NCBI RefSeq assembly: GCF_000090795.2
Contig: NW_003546248.1
Location: 755,752 to 819,751 of the forward strand
Direction of reading: 5' to 3'
DNA from: Amphimedon queenslandica
Lineage: Eukaryota > Porifera > Demospongiae > Haplosclerida > Niphatidae
DNA length: 64,000 bases
Below, piece by piece: positions 12,701 through 23,900 of this stretch. Every line of letters begins with the position of its first letter. Positions within the stretch are counted from its first letter, which is position 1. Below the pieces are notes generated by a model that saw nothing but the letters and a program-made list of their open reading frames with translations, made no database searches and was not told the origin of the DNA. Position numbers and translations under genes: made by a program.

Positions 12701-15700
12701 TAAGGCCTTCATACACTAGGCAACACGTTGCTGGCAACATTTGTGGTTACTTTGATCTTGTAAGCAACATGTTGCCAGAAATAGAACAGCCTTCTATAGT
12801 TCTGGCAACATGTTGCTTACAAGATCAAAGTAACCACAAATGTTGCTAGGGGGCCTTAACACAGTCTCTTTGAATTATAATATTAATAGTATTTAGTACA
12901 TTTATAAATGGTATAATACTGCATGGTTAGAATTATTATATAATGGGACTTAGTTAAATAACCTTTTAGTTTACACTTTTAATCATTATTTTAAATAAAT
13001 TGTGTATACAATGTGTGTGTATTTATTATTTTAGGTGTCACCAAATGGTCCCATCCCTCAATCCTCTCCTCTCTCATTACTGTCAGTTCTCTCTACTGAT
13101 GAATCATTCATTTTCTTACTAGCCTCACAGTCCAGTATCCTTGAACTATTATCCACTGAGACTCCAATGGAGGAGCAACTTATAGGGCTCTTACTGTCTG
13201 AGAAAGATGGAGGGAGGGGTAGTATTAGTCATTACAATGCATTATGCAGAGTACAATTATCATTGAAGGCTTTGATGGATGATACTGATGCTATGGATCA
13301 AGTGTTGGAGTCTTCTTTCATTCAGTCTCCTACTGATGTTAGTGTATCATTGATGTTAGTGTATCATTGATGTTAGTGTATCATTGATGTTAGTGTATCA
13401 TTGATGTTAGTATATCATTGATGTTAGTGTATCATTGATGTTAGTGTATCATTGATGTTAGTATATCATTGATGTTAGTGTATCATTGATGTTAGTGTAT
13501 CATTGATGTTAGTGTATCATTGATGTTAGTGTATCATTGATGTTAGTGTATCATTGATGTTAGTGTATCATTGATGTTAGTGTATCATTGATGTTAGTGT
13601 ATCATTGATGTTAGTGTATCATTGATGTTAGTGTATCATTGATGTTATAGTGTATCATTGATGTTATAGTGTATCATTGATGTTAGTATATCATTGATGT
13701 TATAGTGTATCATTGATGTTATAGTGTATCATTGATGTTAGTGTATTGTAGCTCATGTATGCATGTTATAGTCATTTTGAACCTGTTACTAATTTTATTT
13801 GTATTTTATTTGTAATACGTACTAATGCGTATAATTGATCAATTACATGTATACACCATGTCTACTGTAATACGATACTCCTATAGTCATTAATGCGTGT
13901 CTCTTCTTCCTCTGTAGTTTGATGGTCAGTTGTGTTTTTGTCTCTTGTGGCTAATGTTCTTAAAGTTGTCTTCGTCCATCTCCCATGAAAAGAGAGTTCT
14001 AACCCGCCATTGGCTGGGAAAGGTATTATAGAACTTCACTTTTATGAAGTTCCTCGTTTGCTTTCTTCTTTTTATAATTCTTGTCATTCTTCCTTTCTTT
14101 ACTTTTTTTCTTATTTGTTTTCTACCCTTTCTCTCTCTCTCCTCTCCTCTCTCTCTTTCTCTCTCTCTCTCTCCCCCTCTCTCTCTCCCCCCTCTCTCCT
14201 CTCCAAAAGGTAGTCACAAAGTGTGTCCACATATTAATTTCTCAACAGTCATTCCTTGTCACTAATAAAAGGAACGCATTAATTAAACTCTCAGTTCAAT
14301 TATTAACTCAATTAGCTTCACTGCCACGTCAAGTATGTACTGCTAATTATTACTCTCTTTATTAATTGATGGGTGTGGTTTATTAATTAATTAGGTTGGA
14401 TTGGATGCTCAGATGCTCCATGTGCTATATCATGGTTTATCAATAATTAATGAGTCATGTATTAAAGAGTAAGTGCTGTATGCTATTAAATACATATTTA
14501 TGATTGTATTTCTCTTCTTTCTTTTCTCTCTCTCTCTCTCTCTCACTCCTTTCCCCTTGTAGTTGTAGTGTCTTGCTAGCTACAGAGAGTCTCATACTGG
14601 TACTGGTTCAAACTCATTCCCAAACTCTCAGTCTCAGTCCACTCATGACAGTCATCTTCAATATCCTACAATAGCTATACATGTACATGTACATGTACAT
14701 TAAAATTTGACACACAAGGGATAGTACCAGTATGTCTTTATACATTATGTATAGTACATGTACATGTACACAAGGTTTCCCACAAAGCATGCTTCATGAG
14801 TTGACAAGCCTTATAAATAATATAGTATGACTTTTTGAGCAACTTTAAAAATTCATAAAAATTCCAATTTTTATCAGAATCAGCTCAAGCTTTCTACACA
14901 ACATAAAAACATGTATATGTATCACGAAAAATATAAAAATGGAGAATTCCCTCCTTTTTATTTTTGGCAAAACTTGACCAAAGTACATGTACACGTAGGT
15001 AGGCTGTTTTCACTCTTTAATCAATGTATTGTAGTTATCAATATCTAATGTCAATATTGTTTAGTTTTGCACAAATAAATAAGCAAATCCTGTTAGGTTA
15101 GCTTTCATGTTTTCATAATCATGATTGCTGTAATTTAAGCTAATGGTTATGAAAGGCATTCTGTGCCCTACCTCCATTGCTTGTAGGCGCAACTTGTATT
15201 CGTGTGAATTAAGTTAAAGTTTGAAAACAGGATTGTGGCTGTTTATTTCTTGCATTTCCTTAGCTTTGATATTTACAGTTTATTTGCGTGATTGTGTCCC
15301 TTTCTCAAGAATTGACAGCCGTTGGCTCAACTGTCAATGATGGCATTAAACTATGCATCTCAACATTAAACAAGTGAGCACTGCTTGATAGTAATAATGA
15401 TAGATATACATGTACAATGCTTTGTAGTTTGTACCTTGTTCACATTTCTTTTTTATTTCAACCTCCTCTTTCTCTCCCTTTCTCCCTCTGACTCTCTCTA
15501 TCTCTGTCTCACTCTCTCTCTCTCCCTCCCTCTCTCTTTCTCAATAGTTTAATGGAATTGTTTTGCAGACAGGAATGGTTTGCTAAGGTTTGAAAGATAT
15601 TAACATATCAAAGTCATTTAGTAATCTACATTCTCTTTCCTCTTCATTGCAGTTTGCTGTACATTGTGTTGCTCAATATATTACCAACATTAAACTCTCT

Positions 15701-15935
15701 CCTATACAACCAGAAATTAAAGTATAATCATTTATTTTTTCTTAATAATAATTATTTATTTATTTATTTATTCAATTAGGGGCTGTTGTTAAATGGTGTG
15801 TTTTATTTGATCAAGATTTTAAGCTCTGCTGATATTTCTTTTCTAAAGAATTCAGTTAATGATGAGACATGCTCTTTCTTTCAGGAACTTCTCCAACAGC
15901 ACAAGAAATTTAACCGTTTTAAGGGGAAAATATAA
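5435..15935 (+). CDS. URB2: URB2-like nucleolar ribosome-biogenesis protein
   Basis: Long gene of well over 20 exons encoding a helical, HEAT-like protein. I recognise URB2 from both ends. The N-terminal region KERLKTAAQIWSS with VQWSIDLLISLY matches the start of animal URB2. The C-terminal exons FAVHCVAQYITNIKLSP, LLLNGVFYLIKILSSAD and FFQELLQQHKKFN match its conserved end (VAQYVLEV, LLQEGIYLILDL, FKELYNDYLKYHK). URB2 acts in 60S pre-ribosome maturation in the nucleolus. The start ATG at 5435 is the first in frame; the stop is TAA at 15933-15935. The first intron is about 48 bp. Internal exons are less conserved and their joins were checked only in part. Introns carry several tandem repeats listed separately. 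Confidence 0.8.
6380..7075 (+). repeat. Tandem repeat, 187-bp period, in a URB2 intron
   Basis: About three and a half copies. The anchor word acatggtca recurs at 6547, 6734 and 6921, exactly 187 bp apart. Each unit includes ctgatgcatatacatg, gtgtagcaagtttgag and gattccgattaaat. It shares the gtgtagAAAGTTTGAG-type core with the 177-bp arrays elsewhere, so it is a related but distinct subfamily. Confidence 0.9.
7085..7330 (+). repeat. Tandem repeat, about 41-bp period, in a URB2 intron
   Basis: Five to six degenerate copies of a unit built from cttgtcacggattttgtgac followed by aacggaactaatgggttttt. The first part holds a short inverted repeat, gtcac...gtgac. It follows directly after the 187-bp array. 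Confidence 0.85.
7795..7990. mobile_element. Possible degenerate MITE in a URB2 intron
   Basis: The segment begins tatagctggtgccttttgag and ends ctcaaaagtttctggctata, giving imperfect inverted ends. Inside it has tacggtacaagacggcag, nearly the same as a stretch inside the clearer element at 47680-47852. No coding capacity. Limits are approximate. Confidence 0.5.
9735..9880 (+). repeat. Microsatellites (TTA)n and (TTTTC)n before a splice acceptor
   Basis: An att/tta run at about 9739-9774 and a ttttc run at about 9850-9878, the latter ending directly in a 3' splice site (ttttag) of URB2. The pyrimidine repeat probably serves as the polypyrimidine tract. Confidence 0.75.
10150..10845 (+). repeat. 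Tandem repeat, exact 177-bp period, in a URB2 intron
   Basis: About four copies. The anchor catgg (tatgg in the last copy) falls at 10232, 10409, 10586 and 10763, each step exactly 177 bp. Units carry aaggctatagcccatggt, aaaatggctccgaaatcacc, gtgtagaaagtttgag and acggccattttaagaaaa. Same family as arrays at 26330-27065, 35440-36115 and 53390-53745. Confidence 0.92.
12700..12859. mobile_element. MITE-like hairpin element flanked by TTAA
   Basis: Flanked by TTAA at 12700-12703 and 12856-12859. The ends read TTAAGGCC and GGCCTTAA. Inside, a 47-bp left arm (12734-12780) is matched without mismatch by its reverse complement at 12800-12846, with a 19-bp centre that itself has a small atagaa/ttctat inverted pair. 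TTAA duplication is typical of piggyBac-type elements, so a non-autonomous piggyBac-like MITE is plausible. It lies within a URB2 intron. Confidence 0.75.
13334..13746 (+). repeat. 17-bp minisatellite spanning a URB2 splice donor
   Basis: About 24 head-to-tail copies of tgatgttagtgtatcat, with variants containing gttatagtg (19 bp) and gttagtata. The first copy contains the 5' splice site of the preceding URB2 exon (exon ends ...cctactgat at 13337, intron begins gttagt), so the array consists of copied donor sites. Confidence 0.93.
14830..14995 (-). repeat. Single reverse copy of the 177/187-bp repeat family
   Basis: Contains gaatcagctcaagctttcta, cacaacataaaaacatg and atggagaattc, which is the reverse complement of the core and flank seen in the 187-bp array at 6380-7075. 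It lies in a late URB2 intron. Confidence 0.7.
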
Positions 15936-17304
15936 GAAAATTAATAAAATTTTTGAAGTGATATTATACTCACAAAAGAAGCAAATCAATATAGTATCAG
16001 AAAGTGTAATAATAGCTGGGGTGATTGGTGTCAGATTTTGGAGCAAATTTCTGACAAATACCATGGCCTATAGCAATTTCTGATTTTGTAATTTCTAAAA
16101 ATTAAAGGCAATCTCCCGTTATTATATCACATATCTCATAATCTACCTACTACATCATTAGGAGTGACATTACATGTGGTATTGATACCCTATTTGGAGG
16201 TTGCTTACAAACACTTCCTCTCATTAAGTGCACGTACAGTACATGGTGCTTACAGAATCCACTGGATATAACACTGGTTGAGCAATGTGATTGGCATGTG
16301 GTTGGTTTATTGTACTACATCAATTTATGCATTGCTACACCAATCTATCCCACGATGTGATTGTAATGAACATTGTTAGCAGTATAGCATTGTAGCTATA
16401 AATTACAAATTACATATACAGATGTGCTACATTGTCTTTCTAAGGGAGAACAACACACCTGTGACATATGTATACAGACATACAATTAAATGAATACTTA
16501 TTGTGTGGATCTACTTGAGGAGTCATAAAGGAGTGGTTGAGTTTTGAGTGGGTGGTGATTGAGTACAAAGGTGTGGAGGAAAATTACATTATACTATTTC
16601 TTATAATTATAATAGTGTGATGTCACTTCTTGGTAGATTAGCTCTCTCAATACTAGCAATATCATAATAATGACAATGATCCATGATAGTTGATATGTAC
16701 TAACTGCTAGTGTCACAATACATTGTTTAGTTGTATTGATTCTTCACCTAGGCAACCAGTGCTAGTGTTTATGTCAACAGTTGAGCAATTTCTGGCTAGT
16801 GCCAGTTACTATAGGAATTCTGTAAAGAGTTGTAGAATTTTAAATATTTTATACCTTCCCTATTAGCTAGTTAGCCTGCATTTTGCCAGGTGGCCTGCTA
16901 TTTAAAGTAGTATTCTCTCTCTTCTTCCTTGTGTCTCTATATAATTTTATTTATTTTAAATTTAAAACAAAATTTGATGATTCTTGAAAAGGGAAACACA
17001 CACACACAAGGACACACGTGAATGATGACATACAAATAAACACACACGAACAAAAATAGCATTCCAATATCAAGACTGTATGTTTGTATCTATTATGATT
17101 GTGCAATCTTTAACATGATAAACACACACACACGCACGAGTGACTGATGTCTGCAAGACTAGTTAATGATAGAGAGAGAGAGAGAGAGAGAGATGGTCTG
17201 AGTTCAATAAGAGAAGTTTGGTGAAGGTATATGCAGTGAATGACTGAGTGAATGAACTAGAGAAAAGTCTCTGCTCTCTAATACAGAATAAAATGGTCTT
17301 CCCT
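15936..17304. other. Convergent intergenic region, no gene seen
   Basis: Lies between the 3' ends of URB2 (+) and the PH-domain gene (-). Probably holds both 3' UTRs. It has short CA runs near 16995 and 17125 and a GA run near 17171-17192. No convincing coding exon was found on either strand. Confidence 0.6.
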
Positions 17305-18232
17305 TCATACTAAAGATCGATAGACTGGATTCTGATCAGGATTGAGATTACCATTGGTGGCTATAGCTGACCAGGCTTGTGGGACTCCATTAGGCTCTGC
17401 TTGCTCAGTGAAAGCTGCTCCTTCATTATTCTCCTCTTCAAGAGAGGCAGTGTGGCGTACAGGTGGTGGTAGAGATGGGGGAGGGATGGGTGAGCTCTTA
17501 TCCTCTCCTACCATTACACTAAAGCTCTTTCTCCCTTCGGCTTGATTAGGAACAGGTGGTGGAGTACGCCTCTTATCACCAGCTGGCTTCTCTTCCATGT
17601 AGCTCGTACTTTCAAAAGCATTTTCAATTGATCTCAGCAACTCGTCGGTTTGATCATCCAACCCTTGACTGCCACTCGGAGACGACTGAGCGACGACACT
17701 AGTCTCATTACCGACATCTTCCTTCTTGTCATCGTCTTGTGAGTAAGAGCGCCTGTATAGAGCAACTTTTGTCTCTTTGTCTCCAAAGAGCTTCTTTTTC
17801 GCTTCAATGACTGAGAGTGGCCTGTCTTCTCTGTCAATCCTAGGCTCGTACGACGGAGTGTTACGTTTGCTATCTTTAAAACCAACATTCCTCTTGCCCT
17901 CGTGGCCCTTCTTTAGAATGCCCGGGGGCATACCCTCGGGGTGAGTTTTTGTTTTCAAGGCAAGGTGCTCTTCGTCCTCAAATTGGTACTGCTTACTATC
18001 CTCCTCTTGAAAGGCTTCGTCTAAGTAGCTCTTGACGCTGGTGTCTCCCTCACTGGATGTTTTGGGGTCTTTGGTTGCGAGGGATGAGGTGCGAAGTGGT
18101 GGGAGGGGTTTAGGATTCTGTACGTCTCCGCTTGCTATTTTTGATTGCAATTCACTTTTCATTTCTTTTAATGCGTCGCCAAAATCTGTCAAAACCTAAT
18201 GGCAACGAAAAAACCCAATTAAATATCATTAG

Positions 18233-18263
<31 letters not shown>

Positions 18264-19546
18264 ATAGCAATAATAGTTTAATGATAATAGTAATAATAAT
18301 AATAATAATGAAAAAGTGCATAAAAATGATTAATATGATACACAATAATAATAATAATAATAATAAAGACCTGATAATAATATATTCATAGTAGCTCCTA
18401 TATCATAGTTCATACATGTATTTGTGGGTAAAGAGAGGTGGAGGGAGGGAGTTAAGTACATAAATCATGCAATATAGTAGGAGTCTCTTTGTAAAGCTAA
18501 TGCTAATCAGACAAAGTCTTTATATTTCAGTCTCAACGGGTTGCTTTGACTCATTCATTCCATTCTCAACATTACAGTTTATTTCTGTTCTCACTTCTTC
18601 GCCTTCTTTCTGTCCGGCAGCACTGAGACTATCAGGGGGAGGGGGAGGAGGGATATTAGGAGGAGAAACAGACCTCATCCCTTTAGTGCTGCTCCTCTTC
18701 CTACTCATCTTCTTTTGATGCAGGTGGCCACGACCATCCATCGGGATTGTATTACGACCGCTGCCATCATAACTAGACACAAACTGGTCGTTGTCTTGAG
18801 AACTTGGTCCGGAAAAGTTTTCTGGTGATTCCGTTCCTTCTTTGGATCCGTCTCCACTGACATTGTTAAGGGCAGGCATTGAGGTTGAAGTGGCTCCATT
18901 TTTCGAAGGTGCTAAGTTGGATATTTCCTCATCAGGAGGGTGAAAGGTGTGGTTGGTTGTGGTTTCGTCTCCATTTTCTCCCTCGTCCTCCTCGTTCAAG
19001 TTATACTCAACCTCTCCCATTTCGTTGGACTCTGCCAATAGGCCAGCAACAATGGCGTCCAGTGGAGAAGTCGTAGGCGAGGACATGCCATGGAGCGGAG
19101 AGACTAGCTCTTGCATGTGTCCTTCGTGTGGTGGGATCATGTTTGGCGGCTCGTTCTCTTTCCTTTTACCCTAAAAAATAAATTTAATTAAATGAATACT
19201 TATTTAACGTGTTAGTCCAATTACTTGTGGGACGGGCGGAGCTGGACGAGATGGTTTAATACGAGGCGGAGTCTTTCCAATGCTTGGTGAAGCCCCTCCA
19301 GCTGCTACTGGTGTGTTATCAGCTCCAGAGGTAGACGAGGATCTTTGTTTTTTTTTCCTTTGCAGTGTGTGCTGTTTGTATTTATCCATTGCTTCGTGTA
19401 GGGCAAGCAACCAATGATGCATCTCATATCTAAAAATAGAATTTTAATAATAATTACGAATTAATTAATTGTTACTTGTGCGTGTAGAACATGTGACTGA
19501 TGCTATTTTTCTATTGCTCTCTCTCTCTCTCTCTCTCTCCCTCCCT

Positions 19547-19577
<31 letters not shown>

Positions 19578-20643
19578 CCCCTCTCTCTCTCTCCCCCTCT
19601 CTCTCTCTCCTCTTCCTCTCTCTTTCCCCTGTATTTCCCTCTCTAAAAGCTTTCTTGTAATGAAGTACAAACAAGCCACAGATATCAAAAGCCCATTGGA
19701 CAAACAATGACAGTTGCTACCTCACGCTCTCTCTCTCTCTCCTTCAAAATGAATTAGTTGACAATTATGATCAATTAGCTAGTGCATTGGGTGTGTGTGT
19801 ACATCTCCAATTAGTCACAACAAACTACTGAACTTCATGATGAGTGATTGCTTAATAGCTCCTATAGAAGGCCACGATGCTTTTATTGACAGATAAGAAT
19901 TAGAGGCTAGTTTATTTAAGACTGAGTGGGAGTAGATGTATTATTATGTGTAAGCGTGTGTGCAAATAATTACATATCAGATTGTATGGGTGTAAGTGTG
20001 TGTGTAAGTGTGTGTGTGAATAGCAACAATATACACTCTACAGTGTGACAGGGCTGGTGTGAGAAAAATCAGAGACATACAAACATGCTCCCCCTTACCT
20101 GCTCTCAGACACCAGGTAGTATTTGTTTCTCGGTGTCGTAATACAAAAGGCGTTTTTGCGGCCCATGTAGCCAGGTAGCACGTCGATCGATGTCGCATCG
20201 TCGATTCGAAAGAAACCTTCATTTTTCTTTTTCTCAAGGTAATGGTCCTCATCTGCAAATGACAAGAAGGCTAGGAGGTCTTTCTGCTCAAAGAGGACAA
20301 ACCAGTAGCGTTTGAGGGTCTGAAAGGAGAAGGAGAACAATAGGATTATTGTCTGGCAACAAGGGGGAGAATGTGGATACAACAAATGGTGGAATGGTGC
20401 AGTACAAGCCGAGCAATTGTTATTGGAGTTGGGTGCTTTAATTTGATATTGTTATTTTTAACGAGGTTAGCTTCTCTCTTCCCTGCACGCTTTTACAAAC
20501 AATAAAATCGTAATTACCTTTCTCACTCCGCTGTGGGCTTTGAGTAGAAATCCTTGGCGGTAAACCTCGTAGACCCTTCGCCCTGATGTAGCAGCGATGC
20601 TCTGTTGAAGCGGGGCGCTTTTCTTTGGGGTGAGATTTGACAT
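17305..20643 (-). CDS. PH-domain protein with long proline/serine-rich tail
   Basis: Start ATG at 20643. Two exons plus the start of a third form a pleckstrin homology domain: YRQGFLLKAHSG, TLKRYWFVLFEQKDLLAF, and the closing helix MHHWLLALHEAM with its conserved tryptophan. PH domains bind phosphoinositides or partner proteins at membranes. The tail is disordered and acidic, with polyproline stretches (PPNIPPPPPPD, PPPSLPPPVRH) that could bind SH3, WW or EVH1 domains. The exon at 18520-19170 reaches a stop at 18520, whereas the exon at 17305-18195 opens with an acceptor and no start codon. A donor within the codon for Cys in EINC (aact|gtaatg) would join them in frame as EIN-Y-FGDALKEM. So there are probably two alternative 3' ends. 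It is head to head with the Ig receptor, 311 bp away. Confidence 0.72.
18236..18366 (+). repeat. (AAT)n microsatellite in a PH-gene intron
   Basis: Several runs of taa/aat repeats between the two 3' exons of the PH-domain gene. On the minus strand these are att runs. No other function is visible. Confidence 0.8.
19518..19630 (+). repeat. (CT)n tract in a PH-gene intron
   Basis: Over 100 bp of almost pure ct/cc repeats. It generates spurious Arg-Glu-rich frames on the minus strand. Similar tracts occur at about 12140-12185, 14126-14205, 22970-23100 and 37121-37155. Confidence 0.85.
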
Positions 20644-20954
20644 TTTCCTGCTTTTACTTTCTGTAGCTCTCCCCGAGCAGATATCAAGCAAATATTAGAA
20701 CGAGAGAAAAAACTAACTGAATTACTTTTTTAGCTGCTAACAATGCGGAAGGAAGTGCTGTCGAATCTACTTCTCCTCCTCTTATTGGCCCCTTCTTTCT
20801 CTCCTCCTTTCTCCTATCCCACAACAATAATGGCGGATGCCTTCCTGCCCGCAGGAATGCGAAAAATTATCCGCTTCCGCAGGTAGGGGTGTGGCTTTAC
20901 TAATGCGGAGGCATTTTCAGCTCACAGTAATCACTGAGAAGCTTAGTTAGAAAA
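20644..20954. promoter_or_regulatory. Shared upstream region of the PH and Ig-receptor genes
   Basis: A 311-bp gap between divergent start codons. It includes aatggcggatgccttc near 20828 and other GGCGG-like words, but no recognised operator. A bidirectional promoter is inferred from spacing. Confidence 0.45.
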
Positions 20955-23900
20955 ATGAGAGCGTTTGCGTTTCTCCTGTATCTATCTGGTGAGTTTTTAC
21001 TATCAATACAGCTTTACTATCAATACAGTATCGTAACTACTATCTAGTGTTACTATCGCCTTCTCTTTGTTTAATAGTACTAGTCCTCTGCTGCAGAAAT
21101 TCAAACTCCCAAGATGTGCAGTTCGTTTCTCAGCCAGTTAATGCTGTAGTATCTCCTGGAGGCTCAGCCACACTTGACTGCAGTCTCACGGGGCCAGTGG
21201 TTGATACATCATGGTACAAGGACTCCTCCAACACAGCTGTTGAGCTAAACAATGGCACCAAATATGTCATACATGCAAATGGATCATTAAAAATCACTAC
21301 TTTTACAAACAATGATGCTGGGGAGTATTACTGCATTGCTGCTAGTAGTCATGGCTCAGTTAGGAGCTCTACAGGGAGACTACAACTTGCAGGTATGCAT
21401 GACTTTGAAAAATTGAGCTAATTTACAGTAAAATGAAAATATGGTATCATAACAGTGATTATGGTGCATGTAAAGCTTTGTCTACCTTTTTAATGATAAT
21501 CATGGCTCATTCCCTAGAGATAAACTGATATTGTATGCAATGACAACTTGTTATTATAATTTTCTCTTGCAGTCATTGGTTCAGTATCTTCAAGCACTAA
21601 AACTCTAACAGTCCAACCAAACACTCCACTTGTATTGAACTGTACTGTCCCCAGTAGCACTCCCCCAGTTAAAGTTGTATGGTATCGTGGCAGTACTTCT
21701 CCTGTGGCTCTAAGTACTAGAATAGGAGTATCATTATCACATCAGCTGGTCTTCAGCTACCTTATCAGCTCTGATCAAGCAGTATTCACATGCAAGTATC
21801 ACAATGAGCTTATACCAAACTCTGAAACAGACAGTAACTCTTATTTTATATCAGTATCAGGTACATATACATCTTCCTACTTCTATCCTATGTTTCCTTA
21901 TACCTATCTCCATTTCCTTCTCTCTCTCTCTCTCACTCTCCTTTCATCTATTTATAAGAATCTAAATTATTCATATTTCATTATTTATATTTCATGCTTT
22001 CTCACAGGTAACTCGGCAGCTAATCCAATAATTACTTTGCTCAGTGATGCAATGCATGCCACTCAACCCACAATAAAGGCTGGAATGAGTATACAAATGG
22101 AGTGCTTTGCCACAGGAAGGTGAGAAACCAAAGCAGCCAGACAAGAGCTGCATTTTATTCCTAATTATTACAAACACAATCAATCCTTCCCAGGCCTATA
22201 CCCACTTATACCTGGAGCAAAGATGGAGCAACACTTGGAGGATCTCAAAGAATCACTTTCAGTCAAAACAGTCGAATTCTCTCAATTACCAACGCTAGCC
22301 TAGAAGATGCTGGGATTTATATATGTAGAGCTAGCCAAGGAAGCAATGAATTAACAAGAAATACTAACCTAACCGTAATAGGTAAGTCTTTCATGGTTGA
22401 CTTGCGGCATAAAAGGAAAGCTCAATTACTATAATTGATATCATGTCTCCTAGTGACATTAGAGATGATATCAATTGTGTTTGTGCTGTACTCTGATGCA
22501 TGATTGTGTGTGGCTGTACTATGAGCTAATGTATCTATTTGGATACATATATAAGTCTGCTAGAATGATCAAAGAGTCATCAGTGTGTGGCTGACTCATG
22601 TTACATCTTAAAGAGGACTGTGTTGATTGCTCAAATTATGAGTGTGTATGAACATGTAGTAATCAATTTAAGTTACTGGTGGTCTTAGAGTGTATGAGAG
22701 TTCTGAGTAGGTGTAGTGATGTAATATTATATATTTGAACTCATCTTGACTGCGTGAGTGTACTAATCACAACTTCACATGCTCAAATTAACAAAATCTC
22801 ATCCTCATGAATATCATTTGGTGTAATAAGTGTGTCACGACTAGAGTAGCACCTTTCCTCTCTGTTCTTGGTGTTATACACACATTTTACAAACAGTCGT
22901 ACATGTACTAGTAGAAACACCACTCTATTGGATGTGACAATACTCCTCTTCCTCCCACATATACCTCTCTCCCTCCCTCTCTCTCTCTCTCTTTCTCTCA
23001 CCCTCTATTCTCTCTCTCACCCCCCTCTCTCTCACCCTCTCTCTTACCCCCCTCTCTCTCTCACTCTCTCTCTCTCACCCTCTCTCTCTCTCTTTCTTTC
23101 TAGATCCTCCACACATAACACAATCATTTGGCTCTGTGACTCAATTTGCTTCTCTCTCAATTAACGTCTCATGTGTAGCCAAAGGCGATGGCCTAATTCG
23201 CTGGCTGTGGAGAAACAACAGTCAGACACTTACCCAATCCACCAATACATACTATACCGAGTCTGGTCTAGTTTCACTCCTTGTAATAGAGAGCCTTGAT
23301 GTGTATAGTGGTGGTATACTCCAGTGCGTGGCATATAATGATAATGACAACACTCTAACGTCTTCTGCCAATCATAATCTAAATGTTCAAAGTAAGTCTG
23401 TGCTTCTGTATGTCTTCTGTGTCTGTTTGTTTTATCATTTGTGTATATTTTTTATGCATACGCGTGCACGCATGTCTGCTCCTCTTGGTTTGTTTATGAA
23501 GTGTGTTTGTGTTTGTGGAAACAAGAGACATTTCGGAGAATGACTGGTTTTGAAAGGGAGAGAACTGATAGCTTATTTTGATGAGCTAAGGAAAGAGAAA
23601 GTTGCAGTAGGGAATGAAGGAAAGGAAGGGACTATGATAATGCACTATATGCTAATACACATACTAATGATGCTATAGTACATTGTTATCTATTGTTTAT
23701 TGTATTATTTCCTTATCTTCTTGTATAGCAATGAATCCTACATTCAGTACAGTCCCTGCTGATGTTTTTGTCTTCACTGGTGACAAGTTTGTTCTACCAT
23801 GTTATGCTGTTTCATATCCTTTCCCTACATTCTATTGGCAAAGAAACAATGTTCAGCTATCCATAGATACCAACAGCAGTATGTCCATGCATATAAAGTC

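Noticed and set aside
13334-13746. CRISPR-like regular repeat
   Set aside because: Units are directly adjacent with no unique spacers, so this is a minisatellite; the context is eukaryotic.
14010-14365. Three overlapping Ser/Leu-rich plus-strand frames
   Set aside because: They read through a CT-rich intron of URB2; only the parts next to splice sites are exon.
19465-19707. Arg/Glu-rich open frames on the minus strand
   Set aside because: They are translations of a (CT)n microsatellite inside a PH-gene intron, not a protein.
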